A stretch of 45,662 nucleotides of DNA from Candidatus Omnitrophota bacterium. GTDB taxonomy: Bacteria; Omnitrophota; Gorgyraeia; Velamenicoccales; Velamenicoccaceae. The stretch lies in NCBI GenBank assembly GCA_016235185.1, contig JACRLT010000047.1:1-45662 (forward strand), written 5' to 3'. The translations under genes and the position numbers were made by a program. Shown in pieces: positions 7,351-15,581 of this stretch (the stretch's first letter is position 1; every line of letters begins with the position of its first letter). Under the pieces are notes generated by a model. The model was not told the origin of the DNA, ran no database searches, and was given only the letters and a program-made list of their open reading frames with translations.

Positions 7351-8730
7351 ATGAAAAACACATATGCAGTAATTTTGGCAGGCGGGGTAGGCAGCAGGTT
7401 CTGGCCTTTGAGCCGGGAGCTTGAGCCTAAGCAGTTTTTACAGTTTAACGGCAAACAGTCGCTTTTGCAGCAGACGATCCAGCGCGTTTTGCCGTTGGTT
7501 GCGGCCCAGAACATTTATGTCGTTTCCAATGAGCAATATAAGTTTCAGATCCAGCATCAGGTAGCGGAGTTTGCGGTTCCTGCGGCCAATATCATTCTTG
7601 AGCCGCAGGGTAAGAATACAGCTCCAGCCATTGGCTTGGCCGCCGCCCACATCTTTAAGCGTGATCCTCAAGGTTTGATGATCGTCCTGCCGGCAGACCA
7701 TCACATAAGCCGTCCGGAGCGCCTCACCGTGGCCTTAAAAAAAGCGATCGAGGCAGCCGGCGATGACAGGCTTGTCACTATCGGTATTAAGCCGACCTCT
7801 GCGCATACAGGTTATGGTTATATAAAGGCGCAGGGCAGCAAGGTCGTAAAATTTACGGAGAAGCCGGATAAAAAGACCGCGGAAAAATATCTCAAAACCG
7901 GTAGCTATTTCTGGAACTCCGGGATGTTTGTGTGGAAAGCGGCCGTAATCTTGGATGAGATAAAGGCCCATCTGCCTGAACTTTATCGCACACTGGCGCT
8001 TATTGTAGAAGCGAAAGAATTGGATGCGCGTATCTGGGCCAAGATCTCTGCGATATCAATCGATTACGGCATCCTTGAGAAGTCAAAGCGTGTCATGGTC
8101 ATCCCTGCTAAGGACCTAGGCTGGAGCGATCTGGGGTCTTGGTCCGCATTCAGCGCTACCTGCGGCAAGGACAAAAATGGCAATGTTCTACAGGCGGATT
8201 GCGTGGATTTTGATTCAAAAGATATCTCCGTTTTTGGCAAAGGACGGTTAGTCGCTACCATCGGTTTAAAAGATGTCGTGGTTGTTGATACCGACGATGC
8301 CTTGCTCGTCTGTGATAAGGGCCGCACCGAAGACGTCAAAAAGGTCGTTGACCATATCAAACATGCGAAACGTTCAGAGCACTTTACTCATAAGACTGTC
8401 AAGCGTCCATGGGGCAGCTACACAGTAATAAATAACGCCAACGGGTTCAAGGTCAAGCTTGTTCAGATAGAGCCCAAAAAAAGATTGAGCCTTCAGCGCC
8501 ACCTCTACCGCAGCGAACATTGGGTTGTTGTTGAGGGCGAGGCCAAGATCACCGTGGACCGAGACGTTTATTTCCGGAAGGCCAACCAGAGTATCTACGT
8601 CCCCAAAAAAGGCATACACCGCTTGGAAAATCCGACAAACACGCCTCTCAAGATCGTAGAAGTCCAGTGCGGCCAGTATCTCGAGGAAGACGATATTGAG
8701 CGCGTTGAGGACGATTTTTTAAGAAAATAA
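7351..8730 (+). CDS. manC: Mannose-1-phosphate guanylyltransferase / mannose-6-phosphate isomerase (ManC/AlgA type)
   Basis: Bifunctional type II enzyme of 459 aa that supplies GDP-mannose. The N-terminal nucleotidyltransferase carries the pyrophosphorylase signature GGVGSRFWPLSRELEPKQF at residues 11-29 and FTEKPDKKTAEKYL further on. The C-terminal cupin from about residue 345 (RPWGSYTVI) holds the isomerase features QRHLYRSEHWVVVEGEA and PKKGIHRLENP. Length and domain order are those of ManC/AlgA. It starts 9 bases after the coiled-coil gene without a clear ribosome site and ends just before a REP-like repeat. It implies mannose or a GDP-mannose-derived sugar in the glycan. Confidence 0.92.
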   Translation: MKNTYAVILAGGVGSRFWPLSRELEPKQFLQFNGKQSLLQQTIQRVLPLVAAQNIYVVSNEQYKFQIQHQVAEFAVPAANIILEPQGKNTAPAIGLAAAHIFKRDPQGLMIVLPADHHISRPERLTVALKKAIEAAGDDRLVTIGIKPTSAHTGYGYIKAQGSKVVKFTEKPDKKTAEKYLKTGSYFWNSGMFVWKAAVILDEIKAHLPELYRTLALIVEAKELDARIWAKISAISIDYGILEKSKRVMVIPAKDLGWSDLGSWSAFSATCGKDKNGNVLQADCVDFDSKDISVFGKGRLVATIGLKDVVVVDTDDALLVCDKGRTEDVKKVVDHIKHAKRSEHFTHKTVKRPWGSYTVINNANGFKVKLVQIEPKKRLSLQRHLYRSEHWVVVEGEAKITVDRDVYFRKANQSIYVPKKGIHRLENPTNTPLKIVEVQCGQYLEEDDIERVEDDFLRK

Positions 8731-8737
8731 ATTAACC

Positions 8738-8778
8738 CGAGGTCCGACCTCGCTGTTCGGGACCGAGGTCGGACCTCG
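8738..8778. repeat. REP-like inverted repeat, copy 1
   Basis: Two 15-base arms, CGAGGTCCGACCTCG and CGAGGTCGGACCTCG, lie on either side of about 11 bases (CTGTTCGGGAC). The arms are exact reverse complements of each other, and each is nearly palindromic itself. The same unit occurs at 36180-36232 inside a gene. Here it fills the gap between manC and the deacetylase gene. Confidence 0.9.
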
Positions 8779-8788
8779 ATAGGTGTTC

Positions 8789-9751
8789 ATGTTTTTAAAA
8801 ACCATAGTTAAAAATACCGTTTGTTCTTTTCTGTATCATTCAGGCATTTTGCATTTATACATAACCTATGTTTTTAAAACTAAAAAGAATTTTCCGGCGG
8901 TCATCATCAATTACCACCGCTTTTTTGAGGATTTGGATAATGTTATAGACAACGAACCTACCGTTGCGCACCTGGTAAGCGATTTTGGAAAAGAGCTCAA
9001 GTTCCTTAAGCGTTATTTTGATGTAGTGCCTTTGGATGATGTTGCCGCAACTTTGAGGGCTGGCGAGTCATTTGTAAGGCCGACTATAGCCATAACCATA
9101 GATGACGGTTATCGTGATAATTTTGAATTGGCGCTTTCCGTCCTAAAAGAATTTGATGTGCCTGTGACTATCTTTTTGACCGCTGGACTCATAGGCACTA
9201 AGGAAAAGATATGGGTAGACAGGCTGGCAGAGATGATCTTTGCAACAAACACTCCATTTGAAGAAAAACGCCTTACCTATAATAAGGCCTTGAAACGGCT
9301 AAAGGATATGCCTTTGGAGGAAAGGGACAGGTATTTGAAACAAATGGAAGAAGGCGCCGGGCCCATTGAGCATAAAGAGGCTATCATGCTTGATTGGCAG
9401 CAGGCCAGGGATATGGCGCAACAGAAAGTTTCTTTTGGCGCGCACACCTTAACGCACCCTATTTTGACCAACATGCCTTTGGAAGATGCCAAGAGAGAGA
9501 TACTCGAGTCAAAAAAGATGATCGAAAAAGAGACCGGGTTGAAAGTCAGGCATTTTGCTTATCCTAACGGCAGGCCAAAAGATTTTAACGACGATCTGCG
9601 CGAATTCTGCAAACAGATAGGTTTTGAGAGTATTTCTACGTGCGATTTTGGGAGTAACAAAGATGCTGCAGACGTATGGGCACTCAAGCGCGTAGGTTCC
9701 TATGTCCCTATAAGTTTATTTGCGGTTAATCTACTGCGGAGTTTCAAATGA
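8789..9751 (+). CDS. Polysaccharide deacetylase (CE4)
   Basis: Carbohydrate esterase family 4 protein of 320 aa. CE4 enzymes remove N- or O-acetyl groups from polysaccharides using a metal held by an Asp-His-His triad. Motif 1 is TIDDGYRDN near residue 105 and motif 2 is HTLTHP near residue 215; AYPNGRPKDF follows. The N-terminal 25 residues are hydrophobic, but no clear signal peptidase site is seen, so it may be membrane-attached or cytoplasmic. I chose the ATG at 8789; a GTG two codons upstream (8783) is possible. Its stop overlaps the ATP-grasp gene (ATGA), so the two are probably translated together. It is one of three CE4 genes in this locus. Confidence 0.88.
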   Translation: MFLKTIVKNTVCSFLYHSGILHLYITYVFKTKKNFPAVIINYHRFFEDLDNVIDNEPTVAHLVSDFGKELKFLKRYFDVVPLDDVAATLRAGESFVRPTIAITIDDGYRDNFELALSVLKEFDVPVTIFLTAGLIGTKEKIWVDRLAEMIFATNTPFEEKRLTYNKALKRLKDMPLEERDRYLKQMEEGAGPIEHKEAIMLDWQQARDMAQQKVSFGAHTLTHPILTNMPLEDAKREILESKKMIEKETGLKVRHFAYPNGRPKDFNDDLREFCKQIGFESISTCDFGSNKDAADVWALKRVGSYVPISLFAVNLLRSFK

Positions 9752-10956
9752 CAAAAAAATATGAAATACCTGCGATAGTTTTAGGCATGACGGCCAATGG
9801 TTTAGGAGTCGTGCGCAGCCTTGCCAGAGGCGGCGTGCGTGTATATGCGCTTGATTCATACGGCAAACGGCCAGGCATGAGCACGCGTTATGCAAAATGT
9901 TTGATCTGTCCTGATGTCCAAAAGGATCCGCAGGGTTTTAAAGATTTTTTAGAAGGGTTACTTAAAAAACTTGGTGGTACGGCTGTGCTTTTGCCCACGA
10001 GCGACGCGCATAACGAGTTCATTAATGCGTATCGTGATGCTTTGGATCCGGGCTTGAAATTTGCCATGACCGACAAGGCCATGATGGATGAGTTACTTGA
10101 TAAAAAAGGGCAGTATCATCTGGCTATCGAGGCAGACGTGCCTATGCCGCAGACATTTTTTCCGCAAGATATAGTTGAGGTGAAAGCCATAGCGCCGCGC
10201 ATGAACTATCCTGTTATCTTAAAGGGCCTGACAACCGGCCCATGGCGTAAAAAATTCGGCGACAAAAAAGCTGTCATCGTCAACAATCCCGGAGAGCTCA
10301 TATCGGTTTATCAGGAGATCCATGATTTGGCCCATATCGAGCCCATCATACAGGAGATAATCAAGGGCGATGATTCGCGTCATTACAAGATCTGTGTGTA
10401 TATGGATAAAGCCGGAAAGCCGCTTTTGACCTTTACATTGCGCAAGATCCGTCAGTATCCTTGTGATTTCGGTATTGGCTGCAGTGTGGAAAGTATATGG
10501 GTACCTGAAGTCGCGGAGCTTGGCCTGAAATTTTTTAACAAGATCGGCTACTATGGCGTGGGCTCCATTGAATTCAAAAAAGACCTGCGCGACGAAACAT
10601 TTAAGATGATCGAGCTCAACCCGCGCCTTTGGGCGCAGAACAGCCTGCCAGATGCCTGCGGCCAGAATTTTTCACTGACCGCTTATCTGGATATTTTGGG
10701 TGAGAAGGTCACGCCCAAAACAGAATTCCAGGAAGGCGTTAAGTGGATAGCTTTTGACGAGGACAGGACTTCTTTTAAAGGTTACCATGCCCAGGGCCGC
10801 ATGAGCTGGGGTGCGTGGCTAAAAAGTATTTTGACAGGCAGGCGCATATGGGCCACGTGGGTGTGGGATGACCCGATGCCGTTCTTAAAAGCAGTCAAAT
10901 TCGGCCTCTTGCCGTTTGAAAAGGTTCTTTTGAGGCTAAGGAGAATTTGCTCTTGA
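9748..10956 (+). CDS. ATP-grasp carboligase-like protein (COG3919 type)
   Basis: A 402-aa protein with an ATP-grasp fold. Residues 1-30 resemble a Rossmann-like preATP-grasp domain (IPAIVLGMTANGLGVVRSLARGG). The ATP-binding core spans about 115-310, including the Lys-containing strand YPVILKGL, IQEIIKGDDSRHYKI, and the metal-binding end FKMIELNPRLWAQN. Related proteins are annotated as predicted ATP-dependent carboligases and often sit beside polysaccharide deacetylases. It might attach an amino acid or other acid to a sugar, but no substrate can be named. It overlaps the CE4 gene by 4 bases. Transcription of the next module seems to start from a promoter inside its 3' end. Confidence 0.8.
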   Translation: MTKKYEIPAIVLGMTANGLGVVRSLARGGVRVYALDSYGKRPGMSTRYAKCLICPDVQKDPQGFKDFLEGLLKKLGGTAVLLPTSDAHNEFINAYRDALDPGLKFAMTDKAMMDELLDKKGQYHLAIEADVPMPQTFFPQDIVEVKAIAPRMNYPVILKGLTTGPWRKKFGDKKAVIVNNPGELISVYQEIHDLAHIEPIIQEIIKGDDSRHYKICVYMDKAGKPLLTFTLRKIRQYPCDFGIGCSVESIWVPEVAELGLKFFNKIGYYGVGSIEFKKDLRDETFKMIELNPRLWAQNSLPDACGQNFSLTAYLDILGEKVTPKTEFQEGVKWIAFDEDRTSFKGYHAQGRMSWGAWLKSILTGRRIWATWVWDDPMPFLKAVKFGLLPFEKVLLRLRRICS

Positions 10957-10981
10957 AAAGTAAGCCAATACATTGTATAAT
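10953..10981 (+). promoter_or_regulatory. Sigma-70-type promoter of the nucleotidyltransferase pair
   Basis: TTGAAA (10953-10958), a 17-base spacer and a perfect TATAAT (10976-10981). It begins at the last codons of the ATP-grasp gene and lies 40 bases before the ATG at 11021. It would start a new transcript within the operon. Confidence 0.7.
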
Positions 10982-11022
10982 TATATACAAAGAAATGTAT
11001 AAAAAGATACAATAAATTGTAT
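10973..11022. promoter_or_regulatory. Paired palindromes, probable autoregulatory operator
   Basis: TTGTATA-ATTA-TATACAA (10973-10990) overlaps the -10 box. ATACAA-TAAA-TTGTAT (11007-11022) overlaps the start codon. The two use the same TTGTAT/ATACAA half-sites in opposite order. Such sites at TA-type promoters usually bind the module's own product. That product is unproven here. Confidence 0.6.
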
Positions 11023-11611
11023 GGAATTTAGGATAGATAAACAGAGATTATTGGATACGTTTTCAATATGGGATGGTTATCTTAAGAGAAAAGTGCATCT
11101 CATCGCCTGCGGTGGCACCGCCATGACGCTTTTGGGTGTAAAAGAGTCCACGAAAGACATAGACCTATTGGTGCCCAACGAAACTGAATATGATTATCTT
11201 GTCCGGATTTTAAAAGACCTTGGCTATAAGCCTGTTACCGGTTCGGGCTGGGCAAAAGACGGTGGATTTATTTTTGATCTGTTCAAGGGTAAGAGAATCC
11301 ATACGACCGAATTATTGGAATCGCCGCTTGTAGAAGGCAACCATTTGTTGGTAAAGGAGTTCAGCTCGGTCTATCTTGGCATTCTTAATTTTTATGACCT
11401 TATCATCAGCAAGGTTTTTAGGGGCAGTGGGGTCGATATGGAAGATTGTCTGTTGTTGGTAAAGGCTAAAAAACAAGATATTGATATGGATATTCTTATC
11501 GAGCGTTTCCGGGAAACTGCATCGTTTGATATTTCGGAAGAAAAGGTCAACAAGAACATGTTGCATTTTTTTAAAATGCTCCGGAAAGAAGGCATATACA
11601 ATGAAAAATGA
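11021..11611 (+). CDS. Nucleotidyltransferase-fold protein (DUF6036/AbiEii-like)
   Basis: A 196-aa protein with a minimal nucleotidyltransferase core: GG at residues 31-32 (ACGGTAMTLLGV) and the acidic pair D46/D48 (TKDIDLLV). This resembles the DUF6036/AbiEii-like group, in which many members are toxins or partners in toxin-antitoxin-like pairs. It has its own promoter with palindromes and no ribosome site. The following gene overlaps it by 11 bases, which is typical of two-gene modules. Function as a toxin is inference; the fold and the active-site residues are visible. Confidence 0.75.
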   Translation: MEFRIDKQRLLDTFSIWDGYLKRKVHLIACGGTAMTLLGVKESTKDIDLLVPNETEYDYLVRILKDLGYKPVTGSGWAKDGGFIFDLFKGKRIHTTELLESPLVEGNHLLVKEFSSVYLGILNFYDLIISKVFRGSGVDMEDCLLLVKAKKQDIDMDILIERFRETASFDISEEKVNKNMLHFFKMLRKEGIYNEK

Positions 11612-12260
11612 AACACTTTTTAGAAAAGCCGGATCATTGGGTTATCCTCTTTTTGAAAAAGAGAAAGAGGTTGATGCTAATGCTGCATTGGCTGAAGTAG
11701 TAGAAAGCCGCGATTTCCGCCTTTGGGAGGGATTTCCTGTTATGTTCGCGACTGCCCTCGAAAAAGGTCTATTTGATTTTGAGATGGCGTTAGGCCATCT
11801 TAAGTCTGACAAAGAGAAAACAGCCTTCTCCAAATTAGTGGCTTTTTCATGCGGCCTTTACGCATTCACAGGGGCGGATGTTCCTAATTTGGAAAAGGTA
11901 GAAAAAAGCCGCTATTATCTACCTAAAGATGTTAAAAAGGCGTTGCTTGCATTTAAAGAGGGCCTGGTTTTGAGCGTCGGAGGTAAGGAGCTTGATGCAG
12001 GGCGCTTACGCAAGGTTTTTGAGAGATATTTCTCGGAATGGGAATCCGCAGTAGATCTGGCCTCCCAGAAAGAATCATTTGGCCTTGGGTATGCGCTCTC
12101 ACAGGTTTTTTCTCCTAAGCAAAAAGAGCTATTTTTGAAAAAACTAAAAGGGGAGAAGTTCAGTAAGACTGAAAGGGAGTATTATTCGCGGACTGTAAGA
12201 AAAAAAGCCTTGGCTTTGGCTAATCCCGAACTTCACCGTTTGGCTCTATTATGCAGATAG
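11601..12260 (+). CDS. Unrecognised partner of the nucleotidyltransferase gene
   Basis: A 219-aa soluble protein of mixed charge that I cannot assign to a named family. It appears largely helical. The C-terminal 30 residues (KFSKTEREYYSRTVRKKALALANPE) are strongly basic and might bind nucleic acid or the partner. I chose the ATG at 11601, which overlaps the nucleotidyltransferase gene by 11 bases; an open frame continues upstream, but that would double the overlap. The pairing and tight overlap suggest a cognate antitoxin or regulator. It overlaps the next EPS gene (12251) by 10 bases, so the module is translationally coupled to a polysaccharide gene. Confidence 0.6.
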   Translation: MKNETLFRKAGSLGYPLFEKEKEVDANAALAEVVESRDFRLWEGFPVMFATALEKGLFDFEMALGHLKSDKEKTAFSKLVAFSCGLYAFTGADVPNLEKVEKSRYYLPKDVKKALLAFKEGLVLSVGGKELDAGRLRKVFERYFSEWESAVDLASQKESFGLGYALSQVFSPKQKELFLKKLKGEKFSKTEREYYSRTVRKKALALANPELHRLALLCR

Positions 12261-13336
12261 AAGTCATTAAAGATATTGATAAATTCCAGAAGATGCGCAG
12301 TGAATGGAACGCGCTTCTTGAGGCAAGCGGCGTACATAATCCTTTTTTGCGGCATGAGTGGCTGACAGCGTGGTGGAAGGGATACGGAGATGGTAAAGAG
12401 CTTTTTGTTTTAATGTTTAAGAATGAACGGGAGGCCGTTGGCTTCATGCCGCTTATGCGCTATAGAACTAAATTGGGGATCTTTCCGGTTTCTGCGATCG
12501 GTTTTTTCCCAAATCATTGGGTTGAGATTGGGTACTTCTTGAAAAATGATTGCGACCAGGCAGAGGCCGCTGGGCTTCTGGCTGATCTTTTTATCAGGGA
12601 GAAGAAATTCGTTATTCTATCGTATTTTCGCGCGGGAAGTAATTCCTTGAATTCCCTAATAGAGGCTATTCGGGCAAGGAGAGCGTATTTTCGTCTTGTC
12701 CCCAAGATCGCACCTTATATTGAGATGACAGGGGATTGGCAAGGGTATCTGAAGGGGCGTTCCTACAGGTTCAGGGCTGAATACAAAAAGAAATTGGCCT
12801 CGCTTTTAAAAGAAGGAACGCTTGAGTTGCAACGTTTTCAGGACGTAAAAAATCATCCTGAAGTTTTTGGCCATTTGAAAACTATATCGCGGGCAAGTTG
12901 GCAGGGACTTTCAGGTGTGGCTATTTTGTCTAGTGAAGAAGGCGAGCGGTTTTATGGCGCACTTTTTCTTGCGTGGGGCCCAATGGGCTTGTTGGACATC
13001 TCTGTTCTTTTTTTCAATAAGGCCCCCATCGCTTATCTTGTGGGGTTTAATTTTAAGGGGCACTTTTATGTGTTCGACACAGCGTATGACGAATTTTTTA
13101 AAGAGTTCTCGCCCGGTATGGTGATTCACAATAAGCTGTTGGAAAAGTTGTTTCCTGAGAATATCAGGATTTTCGATTTCGGTTATGAGGCCGAATACAA
13201 GAAGCGCTGGACGGAAAGCGCGGCGGATATCAGCGACTTGATCCTCTGCCCAAAGAGTTTTTCCGGAGCAGTTCTGGCCGGCCTGTATGCGATGAAACGC
13301 ATTCTCAAAAAGAAAGAAGGGGTTCATGCCAGTTAA
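12251..13336 (+). CDS. FemAB/CelD-like acyltransferase (GNAT fold)
   Basis: A 361-aa protein of the BioF2/CelD-like acetyltransferase group (double GNAT fold). Visible landmarks are the N-terminal WNALLEASGVHNPFLRHEWLTAWW block, a central SYRFRAEYKKKLASLL block, and the C-terminal FDFGYEAEYKKRWTE block seen in such proteins. Members occur in cellulose and exosortase-linked EPS loci, where they are thought to add acyl or aminoacyl groups to a sugar. The substrate is unknown. It overlaps the upstream module by 10 bases and the ABC permease gene by 11. Confidence 0.78.
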   Translation: MQIEVIKDIDKFQKMRSEWNALLEASGVHNPFLRHEWLTAWWKGYGDGKELFVLMFKNEREAVGFMPLMRYRTKLGIFPVSAIGFFPNHWVEIGYFLKNDCDQAEAAGLLADLFIREKKFVILSYFRAGSNSLNSLIEAIRARRAYFRLVPKIAPYIEMTGDWQGYLKGRSYRFRAEYKKKLASLLKEGTLELQRFQDVKNHPEVFGHLKTISRASWQGLSGVAILSSEEGERFYGALFLAWGPMGLLDISVLFFNKAPIAYLVGFNFKGHFYVFDTAYDEFFKEFSPGMVIHNKLLEKLFPENIRIFDFGYEAEYKKRWTESAADISDLILCPKSFSGAVLAGLYAMKRILKKKEGVHAS

Positions 13337-14171
13337 TTTTGTCGTTTATCAGCCGGATAATACCTTAAAAAAAGGTTACTTAAATATCTTCCGCGAGATC
13401 TTTAACGAGATCCGCTGGAATAAGTATCTGACGTATCAGCTTTTTCGCCGTGATTTTTTTGCGGCGTATAAACAATCATTTGTCGGAGTCTTTTGGGCAT
13501 TTATTATGCCGCTTTTTAGCATCGGGACGTTCGTGCTTTTAAACAGAAGCGGCGTATTTGATATCGGAGACGTGAAGATGCCGTATCCTCTTTTTGCGCT
13601 CCTGGGTTTAAGCATCTGGCAGATATTTTCTTCCGGTGTCACATCGGGCGCTAACGCTTTGGCTAACGCGGGGTCCATGTTGACGAGGATCAATTTTTCA
13701 AAAAAAGCGCTTATTCTGGCATCGCTTGGGAAACCCACGATCATTCTTCTTTTCCAGTTGGTTATAACCGGCGTGTTTATGGCTTTTTATCGTGTGGCGC
13801 CATCACCCAGTGCCGCTTTTTTGCCTTTTGTGCTGATCCCGCTTTTTCTATTTGTTTTAGCCCTATGTTTTATTCTGTCACTCTTCAATACTTTTGCCAA
13901 GGATGTTGGCAATGGCCTTCAGGTCGTCATGACGTTTCTTATGTTTTTGACGCCGGTCCTTTATAGCCGGCCGCAGATAGGGCTGTTGGGCACTATCACT
14001 AAGTTCAATCCCATGTATTATTTTGTTTCTGCAGGCAGGGATATCGTGATATCAGGGACGATCTCTGAATGGAATGGATATCTAATCGCTTGCGCAGCTT
14101 CTTTTGTGTTGTTTACACTTTGCATCATGTTTTTTCATCTTACAGAGACCCGCGTGACGGAGAGGATATAA
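13326..14171 (+). CDS. wzm: ABC-2 type polysaccharide export permease (Wzm/KpsM-like)
   Basis: Inner-membrane permease of 281 aa with six predicted membrane helices. The N-terminal amphipathic block (LTYQLFRRDFFAAYKQSFVGVFWAFIMPLF) is the hallmark of O-antigen and capsule ABC permeases. It pairs with the ATPase gene 3 bases downstream. Together they would flip a lipid-linked or otherwise primed glycan across the inner membrane. The start overlaps the upstream acyltransferase gene by 11 bases. Confidence 0.9.
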   Translation: MPVNFVVYQPDNTLKKGYLNIFREIFNEIRWNKYLTYQLFRRDFFAAYKQSFVGVFWAFIMPLFSIGTFVLLNRSGVFDIGDVKMPYPLFALLGLSIWQIFSSGVTSGANALANAGSMLTRINFSKKALILASLGKPTIILLFQLVITGVFMAFYRVAPSPSAAFLPFVLIPLFLFVLALCFILSLFNTFAKDVGNGLQVVMTFLMFLTPVLYSRPQIGLLGTITKFNPMYYFVSAGRDIVISGTISEWNGYLIACAASFVLFTLCIMFFHLTETRVTERI

Positions 14172-14174
14172 TTT

Positions 14175-14948
14175 ATGGCACAGGATACGGTAATACAAGT
14201 TGAGCGAGTTTCAAAAAAATTCTGCCGCCAACAGAAGAAATCCATGGTCTATGGCACACGCGATATCTTGCGCAATATGGCGGGTTTGAGTTCTCATTCA
14301 GATCTGCTAAGGCCTTTGGAGTTTTGGGCTGTGGACGATGTCTCTTTTGAGGTCAAGAAAGGTGAGACCTTCGGTTTGATCGGACCCAATGGCTCCGGCA
14401 AGACAACGGTTTTAAAGATGCTCAATGGCATCTTTTGGCCGGACAAGGGCCGTATCGTTGTGCGCGGCAAATTAGGCGCGCTTATTGCTGCCGGCGCAGG
14501 TTTCCATCCGGATCTCACGGGACGCGAAAATATCTTTCTCAATGGCGCTATTCTTGGCATGAACCGTTTTGAACTCAATAAAAAGTTTGACTCGATCGTG
14601 GAATTTTCCGGTTTTCAGGAGTTTCTGGATACGCCTGTGAAACACTACTCCAGCGGCATGTATGTGCGTCTGGGTTTTGCCATCGCCATCCACTGCGACC
14701 TGGATATTTTTCTTGTGGATGAGGCCTTGGCCGTCGGTGATATGAACTTCCAGAAAAAATGTATTGAACGCATAAAAGTATTAAAATCCCAAGGCACCAC
14801 GATCTTATTCGTATCTCACAGCATACAGCAGATGCAAGAGGTCTGTGACCGTAGTATCTTTTTGCATAAAGGGGAAGTCAGGGCCTATGGGCAGACCGAT
14901 GATGTTATTAAGGAATATGTTGAGTTTGTTGACATAAGACAAAGATGA
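14175..14948 (+). CDS. wzt: ABC exporter ATPase (Wzt/KpsT-like)
   Basis: ATP-binding subunit of 257 aa for the Wzm-like permease. Walker A GPNGSGKTT lies at residues 70-78, the signature YSSGM at 158-162, Walker B LVDEA at 180-184 and the H-loop SH at 214-215. It has the long N-terminal extension before Walker A typical of Wzt/TagH proteins, but lacks the C-terminal carbohydrate-binding domain of O9a-type Wzt. That suggests export does not need a terminal-modification check. An AGAGG ribosome site lies 8 bases before the start. A diverged copy of this gene's last 40 or so codons reappears at 16079. Confidence 0.92.
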   Translation: MAQDTVIQVERVSKKFCRQQKKSMVYGTRDILRNMAGLSSHSDLLRPLEFWAVDDVSFEVKKGETFGLIGPNGSGKTTVLKMLNGIFWPDKGRIVVRGKLGALIAAGAGFHPDLTGRENIFLNGAILGMNRFELNKKFDSIVEFSGFQEFLDTPVKHYSSGMYVRLGFAIAIHCDLDIFLVDEALAVGDMNFQKKCIERIKVLKSQGTTILFVSHSIQQMQEVCDRSIFLHKGEVRAYGQTDDVIKEYVEFVDIRQR

Positions 14949-14956
14949 AAATTTTA

Positions 14957-15005
14957 TTGGATAATGTAATATAAATAGATTACAATTGTAATATAAATAG
15001 GTTAC
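14957..15005 (+). promoter_or_regulatory. Promoter and repeated operator of the MNT-HEPN module
   Basis: A candidate promoter is TTGGAT (14957-14962), 18 bases, TACAAT (14981-14986). Two near-identical direct copies of TGTAATATAAATAG[A/G]TTAC lie at 14965-14984 and 14987-15005, with a 22-bp period. Each has inverted GTAAT/ATTAC-like ends. The arrangement is typical of cooperative repressor binding at a TA promoter; the binding protein could be the helix-turn-helix of the next gene. Confidence 0.6.
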
Positions 15006-15008
15006 GCT

Positions 15009-15581
15009 ATGGATATCACTCGAATTTTTAAATCAAGAAGCCGAACTGCACTTTTGAGGCTTTATTTCACGAACCCCGAAAGCGAATATTATCTTAGGGA
15101 ATTAGAGCGGCTTCTCGGTATTCCTGTAAGCATGATCCGCAAGGAACTTCGCCGTCTGGAGGAGGAAGGGATATTTTTTTCTCAAAAAAAAGGCAATCTT
15201 GTTTATTTTCGCATCGATAAAACTTACCCGTTATTCAGCGAGTTAAAAAGTATTGTTTTCAAAACAGTGGGGGTCGAGGGGTCCTTAAGGCAGATCTTGG
15301 ACAAGATCGAAGGGGTTGAAGTATGTTTTATTTATGGCTCTTTTGCCAAAAATAGCGAGAATGTAAAAAGTGATGTTGATCTATTTGTAATGGGTATTAT
15401 TGATGAAGATTCGCTGGTGAGAGAGATCAATAAAGCGGAACGCATGTTCCAGAGAGAAATTAATTATACGCTATACACCCGTGATGAATTTAAGAAGAAA
15501 AAATCCCAAAAAGATTCCTTTATCTTAAATCTTATTGAAAACAGAAAAATATTCCTGAAGGGGGCTGAAAATGACTTATGA
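15009..15581 (+). CDS. MNT-type nucleotidyltransferase with winged-helix domain (antitoxin-like)
   Basis: A 190-aa two-domain protein. Residues 1-80 are a winged helix (YYLRELERLLGIPVSMIRKEL, then EEEGIFFSQKKGNLVYFRID). Residues about 95-190 are a minimal nucleotidyltransferase with GS at 110-111 and D122/D124 (GSFAKNSENVKSDVDLFV). In MNT-HEPN (type VII) modules the nucleotidyltransferase inactivates the HEPN RNase by AMP transfer. The added DNA-binding domain would allow self-repression at the repeats just upstream. It overlaps the HEPN gene by 11 bases. Confidence 0.82.
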   Translation: MDITRIFKSRSRTALLRLYFTNPESEYYLRELERLLGIPVSMIRKELRRLEEEGIFFSQKKGNLVYFRIDKTYPLFSELKSIVFKTVGVEGSLRQILDKIEGVEVCFIYGSFAKNSENVKSDVDLFVMGIIDEDSLVREINKAERMFQREINYTLYTRDEFKKKKSQKDSFILNLIENRKIFLKGAENDL

